The notes under the pieces are model-generated. The model saw nothing but the letters and a program-made list of their open reading frames with translations, searched no databases and had not been told where the DNA came from. 64,000 nt of DNA from Rapana venosa (Eukaryota > Mollusca > Gastropoda > Neogastropoda > Muricidae): positions 2,943,064-3,007,063 of the forward strand of contig CM054145.1 of assembly GCA_028751875.1 (NCBI GenBank). The letters run 5' to 3'. Each line of letters opens with the position of its first letter. The stretch's first letter is position 1. This document shows, piece by piece, positions 32,805 to 42,338 of the stretch. The position numbers were made by a program, and so were the translations under genes.

Positions 32805-33045
32805 GTTGTTGTTGTCGTTGTTGGTTGTTGTTGGGGTTGGGTTTTTTTTTTTTGGGGGGGGGGGTTATTTGGTTGTCCGCTCTCCCCTTGTTGTTGCTTT
32901 TATTTTGCTCTTGGTTTCTTTGCTATTTGTTGTTGTTTTTATGTGTTTTTAAAATTTTGTTTTGCTTTATTTTATTAATTGTTGTTGCTTTTTTCCCCTC
33001 TCTTATCTTTTTTGGGTGTTTCTTGTGGGTTTTTTTGTGTGTGGG
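32805..33045 (+). repeat. G/T-rich low-complexity tract
   Basis: (TTG)n-like (GTTGTTGTYGTTGTTGG), a poly-T/poly-G block at about 32843-32865, and TTTTGTTTTGC-like sequence. Open frames here are F/L/V/G-rich artefacts. Confidence 0.8.
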
Positions 33046-33190
33046 TATTTTGTTTTCCCTTTTACTGTGTGGGAGTATGGTACTGGGTTTATTTTATTAT
33101 CATATGATGTATTCCTAAGGGCGGGGACTGGATGTAAAAAAGCACATGGGTGCTTATTCGTTATCCTTGAAATAAAATAATTTGTCATTG
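33045..33190 (+). mobile_element. Shared tail T1
   Basis: CTGTGTGGGAGTATGGTACT, ATGTATTCCTAAGGGCGGGG, ACTGGATGTAAAAAAGCACA and CTTATTCGTTATCCTTGAAA, followed by a (TC)n tract. A second plus-strand copy is at 34738-34885. Confidence 0.75.
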
Positions 33191-33194
33191 TCAT

Positions 33195-33196
<2 letters not shown>

Positions 33197-33249
<53 letters not shown>

Positions 33250-33251
33250 TG
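33197..33251 (+). repeat. (TC)n microsatellite
   Basis: About 52 bp of CT following tail T1. A shorter (CT)n is at 33394-33410. Confidence 0.95.
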
Positions 33252-33254
33252 CTT

Positions 33255-33890
33255 ATTCCATTATCCTCGATATAAAAGAATAAAATAATATATTTTAAAA
33301 AAATCTTTCCTTCTCTCTTGCTTTGGTCTGCTAATGCCCTGAATGGAAAAATTGTTGTCATGCTATTTCTTCCTTGAAGATATAAACACACACTCTCTCT
33401 CTCTCTCTCACCCCTACTGAGTGTTTATCAATTTTGACATGTAAAGATGAATAAGTTCATTGTTGTATTTGATATCATGGTTGTTGTTGTTTTTTTTATA
33501 CATCTTATTCTTTGCAACGTTCCGGTTTTCTTATTGATAGATACGTTTCCTTGTTAAGTTGATTTTGATGATGCCAAATTTAGATAGACAATTAAAAATT
33601 TAGTCATGTTGATGCCAAGATCTAGATTGATATTTTAAAGAGCATTTTCTTTTCCGTTGATAATACTCTCTCTGTCTATCTGTCTGTCTCTCTATCATTT
33701 AAAATTTTTTTTTGACATTTATTTGAAATTATTAGTTGTGATAAATAACAATAGTTCCGAGCCAGGGCAAGGGCAGTGTGAGTAAAAGTATGTCAATACT
33801 TACAATCTAACTGTAGCTCTTTGAAATAAACATTACCAATCAATCAATCATTCATTCAATCAATCAATCAATTAACCTCTCTCTCTTTTT
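33255..33890. other. Non-coding stretch
   Basis: AT-rich, with TC-rich patches at 33660-33700 and a (CAAT)n run near 33838-33872. Confidence 0.45.
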
Positions 33891-33892
33891 TC

Positions 33893-34272
33893 TTGTTATG
33901 CTTATAGATTTGATTGTCGTATCTACAGTTTGTACCGTGATGAATGCTTTATTCAGATTTTATATTCTCAATTCTATTGTGTATATTGACTGTGTTTGAG
34001 ATTTAGTAAATGTCTTATTCCAATATCTGGCTGTTTTGAGTGTAACAATGATTATGTATAGCTTAATTTCAATGTGTAGATGTCCATTTGAAACGCGCAC
34101 GTGCATAGGGGTGTAAATTGTTTTTGCGTTCTCTCCTAAAGTCTGAATATATGACATTTGTTTTTGTGTAGTTTACTATTGCTGTTGCACCCCCCTCCCC
34201 CCCCCCTCCCCCCAAGTACAATGAATTCGTTGACATTGATTTTCCTGTTTGCGAAAATGATACTATTTACAT
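33893..34272 (+). repeat. Duplicated segment D, copy B (empty site)
   Basis: Collinear with copy A (31260-31627 plus 32655-32790) but without the LINE. The point corresponding to the insertion reads TTTTTGCG...CTAAAGTCTGAATATAT. Copy B carries its own C-run at 34189-34213. Confidence 0.85.
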
Positions 34273-34379
34273 GTGTGTGTGTGTGTAACAATAACAATAA
34301 CAATAATTCTAATTCAGTTTTGCAGGCCATATGGCCCATAGGAACAACAGTTAATCATATACTTTCATGTAAGGTGAAC

Positions 34380-34697
34380 ATCCTTACTTCTGATATCTAA
34401 ACATTTAGTAAGAAATAATCCAACTTTAAACATCAAACTAGGTTTAATGTTCATACAAAGAAGCTGCACTTTCAGATTCGATGGAAAACTGTAATAATAC
34501 AAAGGAATACATTTTCTTCGCAATACAGCATATTTTGGACATACAAGTAAAAAGTGACAAACATCTTCAATTTGTTGGCCATCACACTGAGAGCAGAATG
34601 GATCAGTAATCGTTTTGCCATAACGTGAAATTCCGTTTAAAGGTAATCTGTTTGACCTCAGTAAACACATACCTCTATGGTATTCTAAAGATTCTAC

Positions 34698-34700
<3 letters not shown>
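34380..34700 (-). mobile_element. RNase H-bearing LINE, C-terminal tail
   Basis: The minus-strand frame reads ESLEYHRGMCLLRSNRLPLN, then KTITDPFCSQCDGQQIEDVC followed by HFLLVCPKYAVLRRKC. This Cys/His pattern (CxxC...CHxxxxC) is typical of the C-terminus of I/Jockey-like LINEs. Related remnants are at 10180-10270 (+). Confidence 0.75.

Positions 34701-34701
<1 letters not shown>

Positions 34702-34737
<36 letters not shown>
34702..34737 (+). repeat. (TG)n microsatellite
   Basis: About 36 bp of TG at the junction of the LINE fragment and tail T1. Confidence 0.95.
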
Positions 34738-34740
<3 letters not shown>

Positions 34741-34885
34741 ACTTTGATTTTGGCTTTTTCCTCACTGTGTGAGTGTATGGGTATTGGGCTTATTTTACTA
34801 TCATGATGTATTCCTAAGGGCGGGAACTGGATGTTAAAATGCACATGGGTGCTTATTCATTATCCTCGAAATAAAAGAATGGTTC
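34738..34885 (+). mobile_element. Shared tail T1
   Basis: CACTGTGTGAGTGTATGGGT, ATGTATTCCTAAGGGCGGGA, ACTGGATGTTAAAATGCACA and TTATTCATTATCCTCGAAAT, then TCTCTCTC. Confidence 0.75.
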
Positions 34886-35029
34886 TCTCTCTCTTAAGAT
34901 TGTTTGCGGGTTTGTTTGTTTGGCGAATTTTATGGTGTGTGTGGGTTTCTTTTAGAGTATGGTGTAAAAAAAGCCCTGAGCTTATCCATTTACTCTCAAG
35001 AAACAGTTTGAGTTCGAGTTCTCCCTCTC

Positions 35030-35175
35030 TTCTTTCATTCCATTTTTTTGGTTTCCTTTTTCCTTCCTTTCTTTGTTCCCTCATGCCTTTCTGTCTTCCT
35101 TCCTTCCTTTTATCTTCCTTCATTCCTTCTTACCTTCATTGTTCTTTCCCTCCTGCCGTCTTTCATTCCAATACT
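35030..35175 (+). repeat. (CTTC)n-rich pyrimidine tract
   Basis: Degenerate TTCC/CTTT units. Open frames on either strand are compositional. Confidence 0.8.
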
Positions 35176-35344
35176 GGAGGACAGTATTAAACCTCCGACA
35201 TTCTGTCTCTTCTTTACTCGGGGCGGGGTGGAGGCTGAAAAAAGAATGGGGAGAGGTGTGCATGGTTCCAGCTGATCCACAGTAGTAACATCGGCATGAC
35301 TTCCTTCTGGCCTGGCTACTTCTTTCGTTTATAGACAGATATCA

Positions 35345-35448
35345 TCCCCGAAGTCAGAATGCGGCTACCTTAATGGTGGCAAAAACGGTCGCATAAGCAA
35401 CAATCTCACATTTGATGAATCTCAGAGCGCTGGGCGAAAAATGACCAA
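35345..35448 (+). repeat. R2 short repeat
   Basis: CCCCGAAGTCAGAATGCGGC, TACCTTAATGGTGGCAAAAA, CGGTCGCATAAGCAACAATC and GAATCTCAGAGCGCTGG. Confidence 0.85.
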
Positions 35449-35491
35449 CAAATTAAAAAGAAGAGAAAGAAAATTATTGATGTTATTTTTT

Positions 35492-35590
35492 AATTCATTC
35501 TTTTATTTCCAGGCTAATGGAATAAGCACTCATATGCTCTTTTACATCCATTCCTCGTGTGTAGACAGTTTTGTAAATTGTGTCATCTGT
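35492..35590 (-). mobile_element. Shared tail T1, minus orientation
   Basis: On the minus strand: GAGGAATGGATGTAAAAGAG, CATATGAGTGCTTATTCCAT and TAGCCTGGAAATAAAAGAAT. Confidence 0.7.
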
Positions 35591-35599
35591 TCCCACCAG

Positions 35600-35870
35600 C
35601 CTAAAATATGTAGGCTATGCGCTACGAAACCAAGACACAGACCTCATGAAGACTGTCTTTCAAGACAAGATCAAGCCAAAAACAAAAGGCAGACCACCAG
35701 TTCTCTCATCGGCAACATCACCTGAATCCTGTGGCACTGAGAATCCATGAAGTCAGCAGGGCAGTACAGCCAAGACCGGAGGAGCACCTGGAGAAGGAAG
35801 GAAGGAGGATCCTGTCGGTGTTATTGAAAGCAGCGGCTAACATCGTACCTGGTGATGCCGACAGGTGAGA
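35600..35870 (+). mobile_element. LINE 3' terminal fragment
   Basis: Matches 12090-12280 and 16930-17160. Blocks include CTATGCGCTACGAAACCAAG, 'AAAAGGCAGACCACCAG', 'GAATCCATGAAGTCAGCAGG' and 'GGTGATGCCGACAGG'. The last reads as the element's PGDADR-like end. Confidence 0.75.
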
Positions 35871-35874
35871 CTTT

Positions 35875-36130
35875 GTAGGGGAGAACAGCCTAGTGGTTAG
35901 AGGTTAGGACTCTTTATTCGATGCTGGCTTTTGTGTTGATTCAAATCTCCGTTCAGGTGTCTGTTTGGGAGGATTTTTCTCCCTGGAGTTAACAACAGTA
36001 CTGACTTCACTCCCCTGACAGTCCTTCCGATGAGACTTTACATCCAGGTCCCGTGTGGGAACGCATGTAGAACATCTTGTGCACACGTTAAAACCCCATC
36101 CACCTTTCTTCGAAGAGGAGGCCAGCTATA
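35875..36130 (+). mobile_element. SINE-like element, family S1
   Basis: Head GAACAGCCTAGTGGTTAGAG, body 'TCCCTGGAGTTAACAACAG', TACTGACTTCACTCCCCTGA and 'GTCCTTCCGATGAGACTTTA', then 'CCCGTGTGGGAACGCATG', AGAACATCTTGTGCACACGT. It shares the last two blocks with the element at 53905-54165. Confidence 0.75.
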
Positions 36131-36236
36131 GCCAGTGGTGTGGATGAGATGAACATACCCAGCATGCAGCCCGTGATATGGAGAGATGGTGGGCTCCGCC
36201 AGGTTCAACTTGCCCACAACAACACCTTCCTCAAGA
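36130..36236 (+). repeat. R5 repeat fragment
   Basis: ACATACCCAGCATGCAGCCC, then GGGCTCCGCCAGGTTCAACT and TGCCCACAACAACACC. Related blocks, inverted, occur at 57140-57230 (GCATGCTGGGTAT, TTGAACCTGACGGAGCCCG) and near 50170-50230. Confidence 0.6.
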
Positions 36237-36238
36237 AT

Positions 36239-36903
36239 TCAGTGCAGTGCAGTGCAGTGCAGCACCGTACAGTGCAGTACAGTGCAGTACAGTACAAAAG
36301 AGTGCAGTACAGTACAGTGCAGTGCAGTGCAGTGCCGTACAGTACAGAACAGTGCAGTAAAGTACAGTGCAGTGCAGTGCAGTGCAGTGCAGTGCAGTAC
36401 AGTACAGTGCAGTGCAAACAGAACAGTGCAGTAAAGTACAGTGCAGTGCAGTACAGTACAGAACAGTGCAGTGCAGTGCAGTGCAGTACAGAACAGTACA
36501 GTGCAGCACAGTACAGTACAGTGCAGCGCAGTACAGTACAGTGCAGTACAGAACAGTACAGCACAGTGCAGCGCAGTGCAGTACAGAACAGTGCAGTACA
36601 GTACAGTGCAGCACAGTACAGTACAGTACAGTAGTGCAGTACAGTACAGTACAGTACAGTACAGTGCAGTACAGTACAGTAGTGCAGTACAGTACAGTAC
36701 TGTACAGTGCAGTGCAGTACAGTACAGAACAGTGCAGCACAGTACAGTACAGTGCAGTACTGTACAGTGCAGTGCAGTACAGTACAGAACAGTGCAGTAC
36801 AGTACAGTGCAGCACAGTACAGTACAGTGCAGTACAGTACAGTACAGTACAGTACAGAACAGTACAGTACAGAACAGCGCAGTACAGTACAGTGCAGTGC
36901 CCC
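36239..36903 (+). repeat. CAGTR pentanucleotide array (~660 bp)
   Basis: More than 120 tandem 5-mers, mostly CAGTA and CAGTG with rare variants (CAGAA, CAGCA, CAGTAGTG phase slips). The 5-bp period and lack of stop words keep all reading frames nearly open on both strands. The long open frames (up to ~240 codons, VQYSAVQCS-type and VLYCTALYC-type) are therefore artefacts and not genes. Confidence 0.97.
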
Positions 36904-37109
36904 AACGATTTCTTCCTCATGTACCAGAGAAGTCAAATCAAGTCATCATCATCATCGTTGCTGGAGAGAGAAGAAACTGGGGCACAGAGGAAGCAAGAGG
37001 CAGCCACATGCTGTCTGCACGACTGTTACGAACATCTGTTTCTTTTCAAATAAGATCTTAAGGAGGAATACTTTTCTGTGATACGCACTTCACATGTGTA
37101 CGATTCTAA

Positions 37110-37440
37110 AATCGCTTCAGAAGAGGTATGTGTGCCATTACAATAGCAACAAGCTGAGCTGAAGAAAATAGAAAAGTCTTTTCCAATATAATAAGACCTT
37201 CAATTTTCAGTGCAGGAATAACAAATCCAGCACCTGCATCCTTATTATCAAGTACAGAGCCGTCTGTATAGACTTTTAAATGGTTATCATAATTTTCATG
37301 AATTTGGGATCTGACAAAGGCCAATGAAGCCAGACCGTGTTCTTTTTTAAGCTCAATATAACCTTTGTCAAATTTAGCAGTATGAAGCTCCCAGGTGGAA
37401 TAATACTGAACGACAATTGAAGAGCAGCATGTTTTGGATT
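37110..37440 (-). mobile_element. RNase H-bearing LINE, RNase H start
   Basis: The minus strand reads TWELHTAKFDKGYIELKKEH, then HENYDNHLKVYTDGSVLDN and AGAGFVIPALKI. This corresponds to 9460-9620 on the plus strand. YTDGS is the first catalytic Asp motif of RNase H. It is cut short at 37110. Confidence 0.75.
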
Positions 37441-37587
37441 CACATCTGATTTTTCAAACAGATGTCACAGGAAACGTGTATGTGTATGGTTGTCATCCGC
37501 ACACTGCTGGTAGGAAGCTACTGAACTAGAGCTGGCATCAGTTGTATCTTCTTTTATGACTGAGTTTGTTACAGAAATTCCCTCAGA

Positions 37588-37710
37588 CACACACACACAG
37601 ACAGATAGACAGACAGAGACAGAGACACAGAGAGACAGAGACATACATACATACATACATACATACAGACAGACAGACTGACAGACAGAGACAGAGAAAG
37701 AGAGAGCACT
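37588..37710 (+). repeat. (CA)n, (ACAG)n, (ACAT)n microsatellite block
   Basis: CACACACA, AGACAGAGACAG, six ATAC units at 37641-37666, then CAGACAGACTGACAGACAG. Confidence 0.9.
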
Positions 37711-38024
37711 CTATACATCTACTACCAGTCCTTACAGCAATGATTTTTATCAGGTTATTTTAAATCCATTATTGTAGAAAGCACTCAAGGGTATAAATGG
37801 TGCCATAACTGATTATGACATACAGCGTTTGACTGATTATGACATACAAAAGTATATTAAAACCCCCCCAGACAATATTGATAGTCTGTCGCCTTGTACA
37901 CACGTTAGTTACATAATTTAAAATGTACAAGTATGTTTGTAAGTTTTCCTTTTTTTCGATGCAAAAAAATGCACAACAAAATGTGGATGTTTGTCTATCT
38001 GTCTGTCTTTCTGCTTATCTGCAG

Positions 38025-38082
<58 letters not shown>

Positions 38083-38116
38083 CTGCGTGTGTTTGTGTGT
38101 GTGTGGGGGGGGGGAG

Positions 38117-38162
<46 letters not shown>

Positions 38163-38223
38163 GAGAGAGAGAAAGAGAGAGAGAGAGAGCGTGTGTGTGC
38201 GTGTGCGCGGGAGTGGCGGCGTT

Positions 38224-38298
<75 letters not shown>

Positions 38299-38370
38299 TG
38301 TGAGTGTGAGTGAGTGAGTGTGTGCGTGTGTTTGTGTGTTCATGCATGCCAGTGTGCGTGGGTGTGTGTG
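38025..38370 (+). repeat. (AT)n-(GT)n-(GA)n compound microsatellite
   Basis: (AT)n 38026-38047, (GT)n 38048-38082, G-run 38104-38113, (GA)n 38117-38188, a GTGTGCGTGTGCG interlude, (GA)n 38224-38294, and then TGAG/TGTG repeats. Confidence 0.95.
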
Positions 38371-38504
38371 GGTGTATGCGTGTGTGCTAAGGAGTACACA
38401 CCTTTCCTCTGTACATGTTACAGAGCAGGAGTAGCAAATACACAAACACCAATACGTCATTTACATGTTTAAAATATGCTAAACATACTATTCTCCTTCT
38501 TCTT

Positions 38505-38805
38505 CTTTATCAAACGCTCAAACAGCAACTACTGTTACCTGTCATATAAGCAAAAATGCGATGCACTGCCGCTAAGCTCCTGACAAGTCAGGCCCAGCGC
38601 ATCCAATTTCGGCGTGGGAGAGAATTGTCATTTTCAAGTCTTTCAGGAAAAATAAAGGCTGGAGAATGGACCAAGTAGGCAGAATATTTGACAGGAAGGA
38701 GATAACGGGGTAAAAAGGGGTAAAGGCAGAAACAAAGATGGGGATAGAAAAGAGGGAATTCCTTGCACAGAATTTCCAGAATGTGGGGATGCTATTTATA
38801 CTGAC
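38505..38805 (-). repeat. R3 dispersed repeat, minus orientation
   Basis: Read on the minus strand: TTCTGTGCAAGGAATTCCCT, TTCTATCCCCATCTTTGTTT, 'CTGGGCCTGACTTGTCAGG', AGCTTAGCGGCAGTGCATCG, 'TGACAGGTAACAGTAGTTGC' and TGTTTGAGCGTTTGATAAAG. It aligns over its length with 49735-50030 (+). Confidence 0.85.
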
Positions 38806-38889
38806 AGGCCCCCCGGCATCCACACGGGGGAAACATACTATTCGAAACTGTCCTGATTATGCACTGAAATTACAAATATTAAAAAAAAA

Positions 38890-38915
38890 AAGTATATATA
38901 TATATATATATATAT
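38890..38915. repeat. (TA)n microsatellite
   Basis: About 26 bp of TA after a poly-A run. Confidence 0.9.
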
Positions 38916-39299
38916 ACAAAGAATATAACACAAATACACGAATATATCCTTTGGATTATTAGAGTATGTTAAAAGCACATTCTTTTGCAGCTCAAATTAT
39001 CCTGATTACGTAATGAAACTGTTGTTTCTGAAAAGATGCGCATTGATACCAAGCATCATTGTCAATTTTCCTTAGTCACAGTCTTGAAGAATTGTTCCAT
39101 GTTTGGCATGTGTTCACTCAGCTTAGTTTCTTCCTGCCAGTTCCATCTGCTCAGTTCCGGACAGGGAAACAGAGACACACACAGACAGGACCAGAAAATT
39201 AAATAAAACGGGTGGCACTGCTCTTGTGGCGACGCGGCATCCCCGGAAAAAGCAGCCCACATTTCTCTTAGAAAAAACCCCCCTCTACTGGGACTGATT

Positions 39300-39310
39300 T
39301 TTTAATGTGC
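39300..39310 (-). terminator. Possible polyadenylation signal of the P450 gene
   Basis: ATTAAA on the minus strand (TTTAAT at 39301-39306), about 310 bp below the stop codon. This is the variant hexamer. No transcript evidence is visible, and other sites are possible. Confidence 0.25.
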
Positions 39311-39611
39311 TAAATGCCCAAGCACTTTCAAATATGGACAATTCATTATTTCAAAAATGAGAAAAACTCGAAAGTGTTAATCTGTTAATCAGCTGGATTA
39401 GAAATAACCAAGAAAAATTATTGTCCAAGGAATTTCAAGTGGGTAGATCGCCACACCGGGTCTGTAACACTGTGCTGGAACAGTGACTGAATGCTGCACG
39501 TCAAGCCGTTCCTTCCTTTGTGATTTTTCGTTTCTGCCGATTTTGTACACTTCTTCACATCCCCAACAGAAATACCACGAGTTTAAAAGAAACGATTTCA
39601 GAAAAAAATTG

Positions 39612-39793
39612 TTACATTCTGGGCACTGCACGGAGTTTGAACCGTTTCGGAGTACTCGTTACTCCAAACACACCTTCCAAAGATGGCAGCTCTCCCCCTT
39701 CCGGTGGCAGGAAGCGGAAGTGCTGAACAAGGGTGGTCAGATACAGAAAGATTTCCATCCGGGCCAGGGACTCTCCCAGACATACACGACGAC
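39612..39793 (-). CDS. P450 exon 5 (residues 437-496)
   Basis: The acceptor TTCTGTCCTCAAG ends at 39794. The exon completes the heme loop (GRRVCLGE, Cys441), then LARMEIFLYLTTLVQHFRF, and ends KLRAVPRM with TAA at 39612-39614. Confidence 0.95.
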
Positions 39794-42257
39794 CTTGAGG
39801 ACAGAAGACGCAGAACAAGTGAACAAAGGAAGGAGAGAAGCAGGGAAAGAAAGCAAATAAAAGTCAAAGGAGAAAGAAAAGAGCAAAGAAAGGGTTAAAA
39901 AGTTAAAGTAAAGAATAAAGGAAAACGAGGGTAAACCAAAGAAAATGGAAGAATGAAAAAGAAAAAGAGAGCGAGAAAGACTGAAAGAAAAGAAAAATAT
40001 ACCATAGAATAGTTGAAAAAAAGCAAATTGAAAGAATGAAAAATAAAACAAAGAACCCAAAATATATAAAACAGAAGGAAACAAAACATAAAGAGAGGAA
40101 AAACAGACAAAATACAAATGCAACAAACACAGGACCAAAACAGAGGTCAGACTACGCGGGCAATCTTGCAAACAGCTGATCAACAAGCTGAATTAACCAA
40201 TCAACCAGTAATCCCGATCAGGAAATGCTTTGCCACTTGTAGCTCTGTCATGATCATTGATATTATCACAACGTCCTTGATGTTTCCTTGGCTTCAATGC
40301 TCTGTCATAATCATTGATATTATCACAACGTCTTCATCTGTTGTCCTCGGCTTCAATGCTCTGTCATGATCATTGATATTATCACAGCGTCCTTGTCTGT
40401 TGTCCTCGGCTTCAATGCTCTGTCATGATCATTGATATTATCACAATGTCCTGGTCCTGTTCAGCTTATGATCATGATTATCCAACGTCCTGTCGTTGTC
40501 TTGCTCATGCTCTGTCATGATCATTGATATTATCACAACGTCCTTGGCTGTTGTCCTTGGCTTCACTGCTCTGTCATGATCATTGATATTATCACAACGG
40601 CCTTGGCTGTTGTCCTCGGCTTCTATACAGTCCCCTAGTTCACCGAGCTGTAAATGGGTACCTGCCATCTTCAGGGACAAAAAGAGTGATGCAGCAAGGA
40701 GGAGGGGGGGGGGGGGGGGGGGGGGGGGGAGATATGCGCCGCCCTCAACATGCTGGCCTCTAAAAGAAGCTGAGGTTTCTGGACACCTCGCTCCCCTGCA
40801 ACCGCACAGGTTATGGGAATACCGTAACCGTGTTTTTCCTCTTTACCCGTGATAACTGCAGTGTCTGATACCTGATAATTATATGATGATTGTCTTGTCG
40901 GCAGCCAGTCCCTTTCCCTAAGTTCCCCACTGCATTGTGTCCAGTTTTTCCTCTTTGTTTCAGCTGACCACAAAAGTCCAAGTTTAGATATTAGTAACCC
41001 CCCCCCTCCCTACTTGTGAGGATGCTGGGGGGGGGGGGGGAGTCCTTCAGTAGCTTCCCCACACTCTGGAAATACTGTGCTAGAAACTTCCTCTTCTCTA
41101 TCACTCTCTTTGTTTCTGTCCTTTTCCTTACCTCTCTAACCCCCTCCCGCCCTTCTTTCTCTCTTGTGCTTATTGTCTACCTGTCATTCCATTCTTCTGC
41201 CTCTTTTCGAGCGTATCTGAATTGTTTTCATATGAACGTTTTAATGAATTGCCGGAAGTGGGAATGTGTGGGCTGAGGCCAGCGGGCAGACCTCCTGCAG
41301 AGTGACAAGCGCAGGAGAAGACCAGGCAGTATAAACAGTCCACCCAGAAGGGAAGGCGGAAGAAGGATACACTATCACTGAAGAACAAAACTCCAGGGAA
41401 ATCTGGTTCACCTTCAATGAAGATGTCTCCTTCGAGCAAGAGAATGAATCCACCTGCAACTCCTTACACTCCAAACCACACCCACATTTTGCTCTTCTAC
41501 TGCTGCCCTTTTCCTTGCCTACACCTAGATTCGAACCCGGGACCCTAAGACTGTGGGTACTCAAGGCCAAACCGACCGTCAAGTACGATATCTTAACCGG
41601 CATTCTAGGAAAACTCTCGCTTTTTGTGAAACAGTCTTACCTGCACCAAAGGGAATGAACTCTTCTGGCTTTGTCAGTTTCCCATCAGGGCCGATAAATC
41701 TCTCAGGCCGGAAGTTCTCGGGGTCTCCCCAGATGTCAGGGTCGCCCAGAGCGCTGGTCAGAGCTGGAATAATCATGACGCCTTTGGGAATGACGTAGCC
41801 ACGGAACGTGACGTCACGATCAGGGGTGTGCATCAAAGACAATGGAACGACGTCAGATTTTCGCAGTATTTCGCAGATGGTGGCTTCAAAGTACGTCAGC
41901 TTTGGTCTGTCTGCCATGGCGGGAGGGCGGTGAGTTCCGATGACGTCAGAGACCTCCCTGAAGCACTTCTCCTGGACGTCAGGGTATCGGAGGAAGTAGG
42001 CCAGGGCCCAACGTACGGCTGTGGCTGTGGTCTCTGTCCCAGCCGCGAACAAGTCGCCCGCTGTTTTGTGGAGCTGCTCCACTGCAAGGAGTGAGAGAGA
42101 GTTCGTTACACTGTAGACGATGTGTGACAATCACTTAGTGTAATGGCGATACATATGGAAACGAACAAGGGAGGACCAATACTATCCAAGACAAAAAAGC
42201 ACGGAACTATCTCCCAGAAGATTCTTAAGAGGTGGACAGAGTATTGTTCTGATTTGT

Positions 42258-42338
<81 letters not shown>

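Noticed and set aside
32775..33180. Overlapping plus frames of V/F/G/L residues that look like membrane proteins
   Set aside because: Hydrophobicity comes from the G/T-rich tract. Frames overlap each other and have no start context.
36205..37081. Overlapping open frames of 120-240 codons on both strands (VQYSAVQCS and YCTVLYC types)
   Set aside because: They are generated by the CAGTR pentanucleotide repeat, whose units contain no stop in any frame. No non-repeat domain is attached.
37918..38460. 180-codon minus frame of Ser/Leu/Thr/His and plus-strand Glu/Arg frames
   Set aside because: Products of the (AT)n-(GT)n-(GA)n compound microsatellite.
39598..40186. Minus-strand frames of 70-149 codons around P450 exon 5
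   Set aside because: Other-frame shadows of exon 5 and the adjoining pyrimidine-rich intron sequence. Only the 39793-39612 frame has the heme motif.
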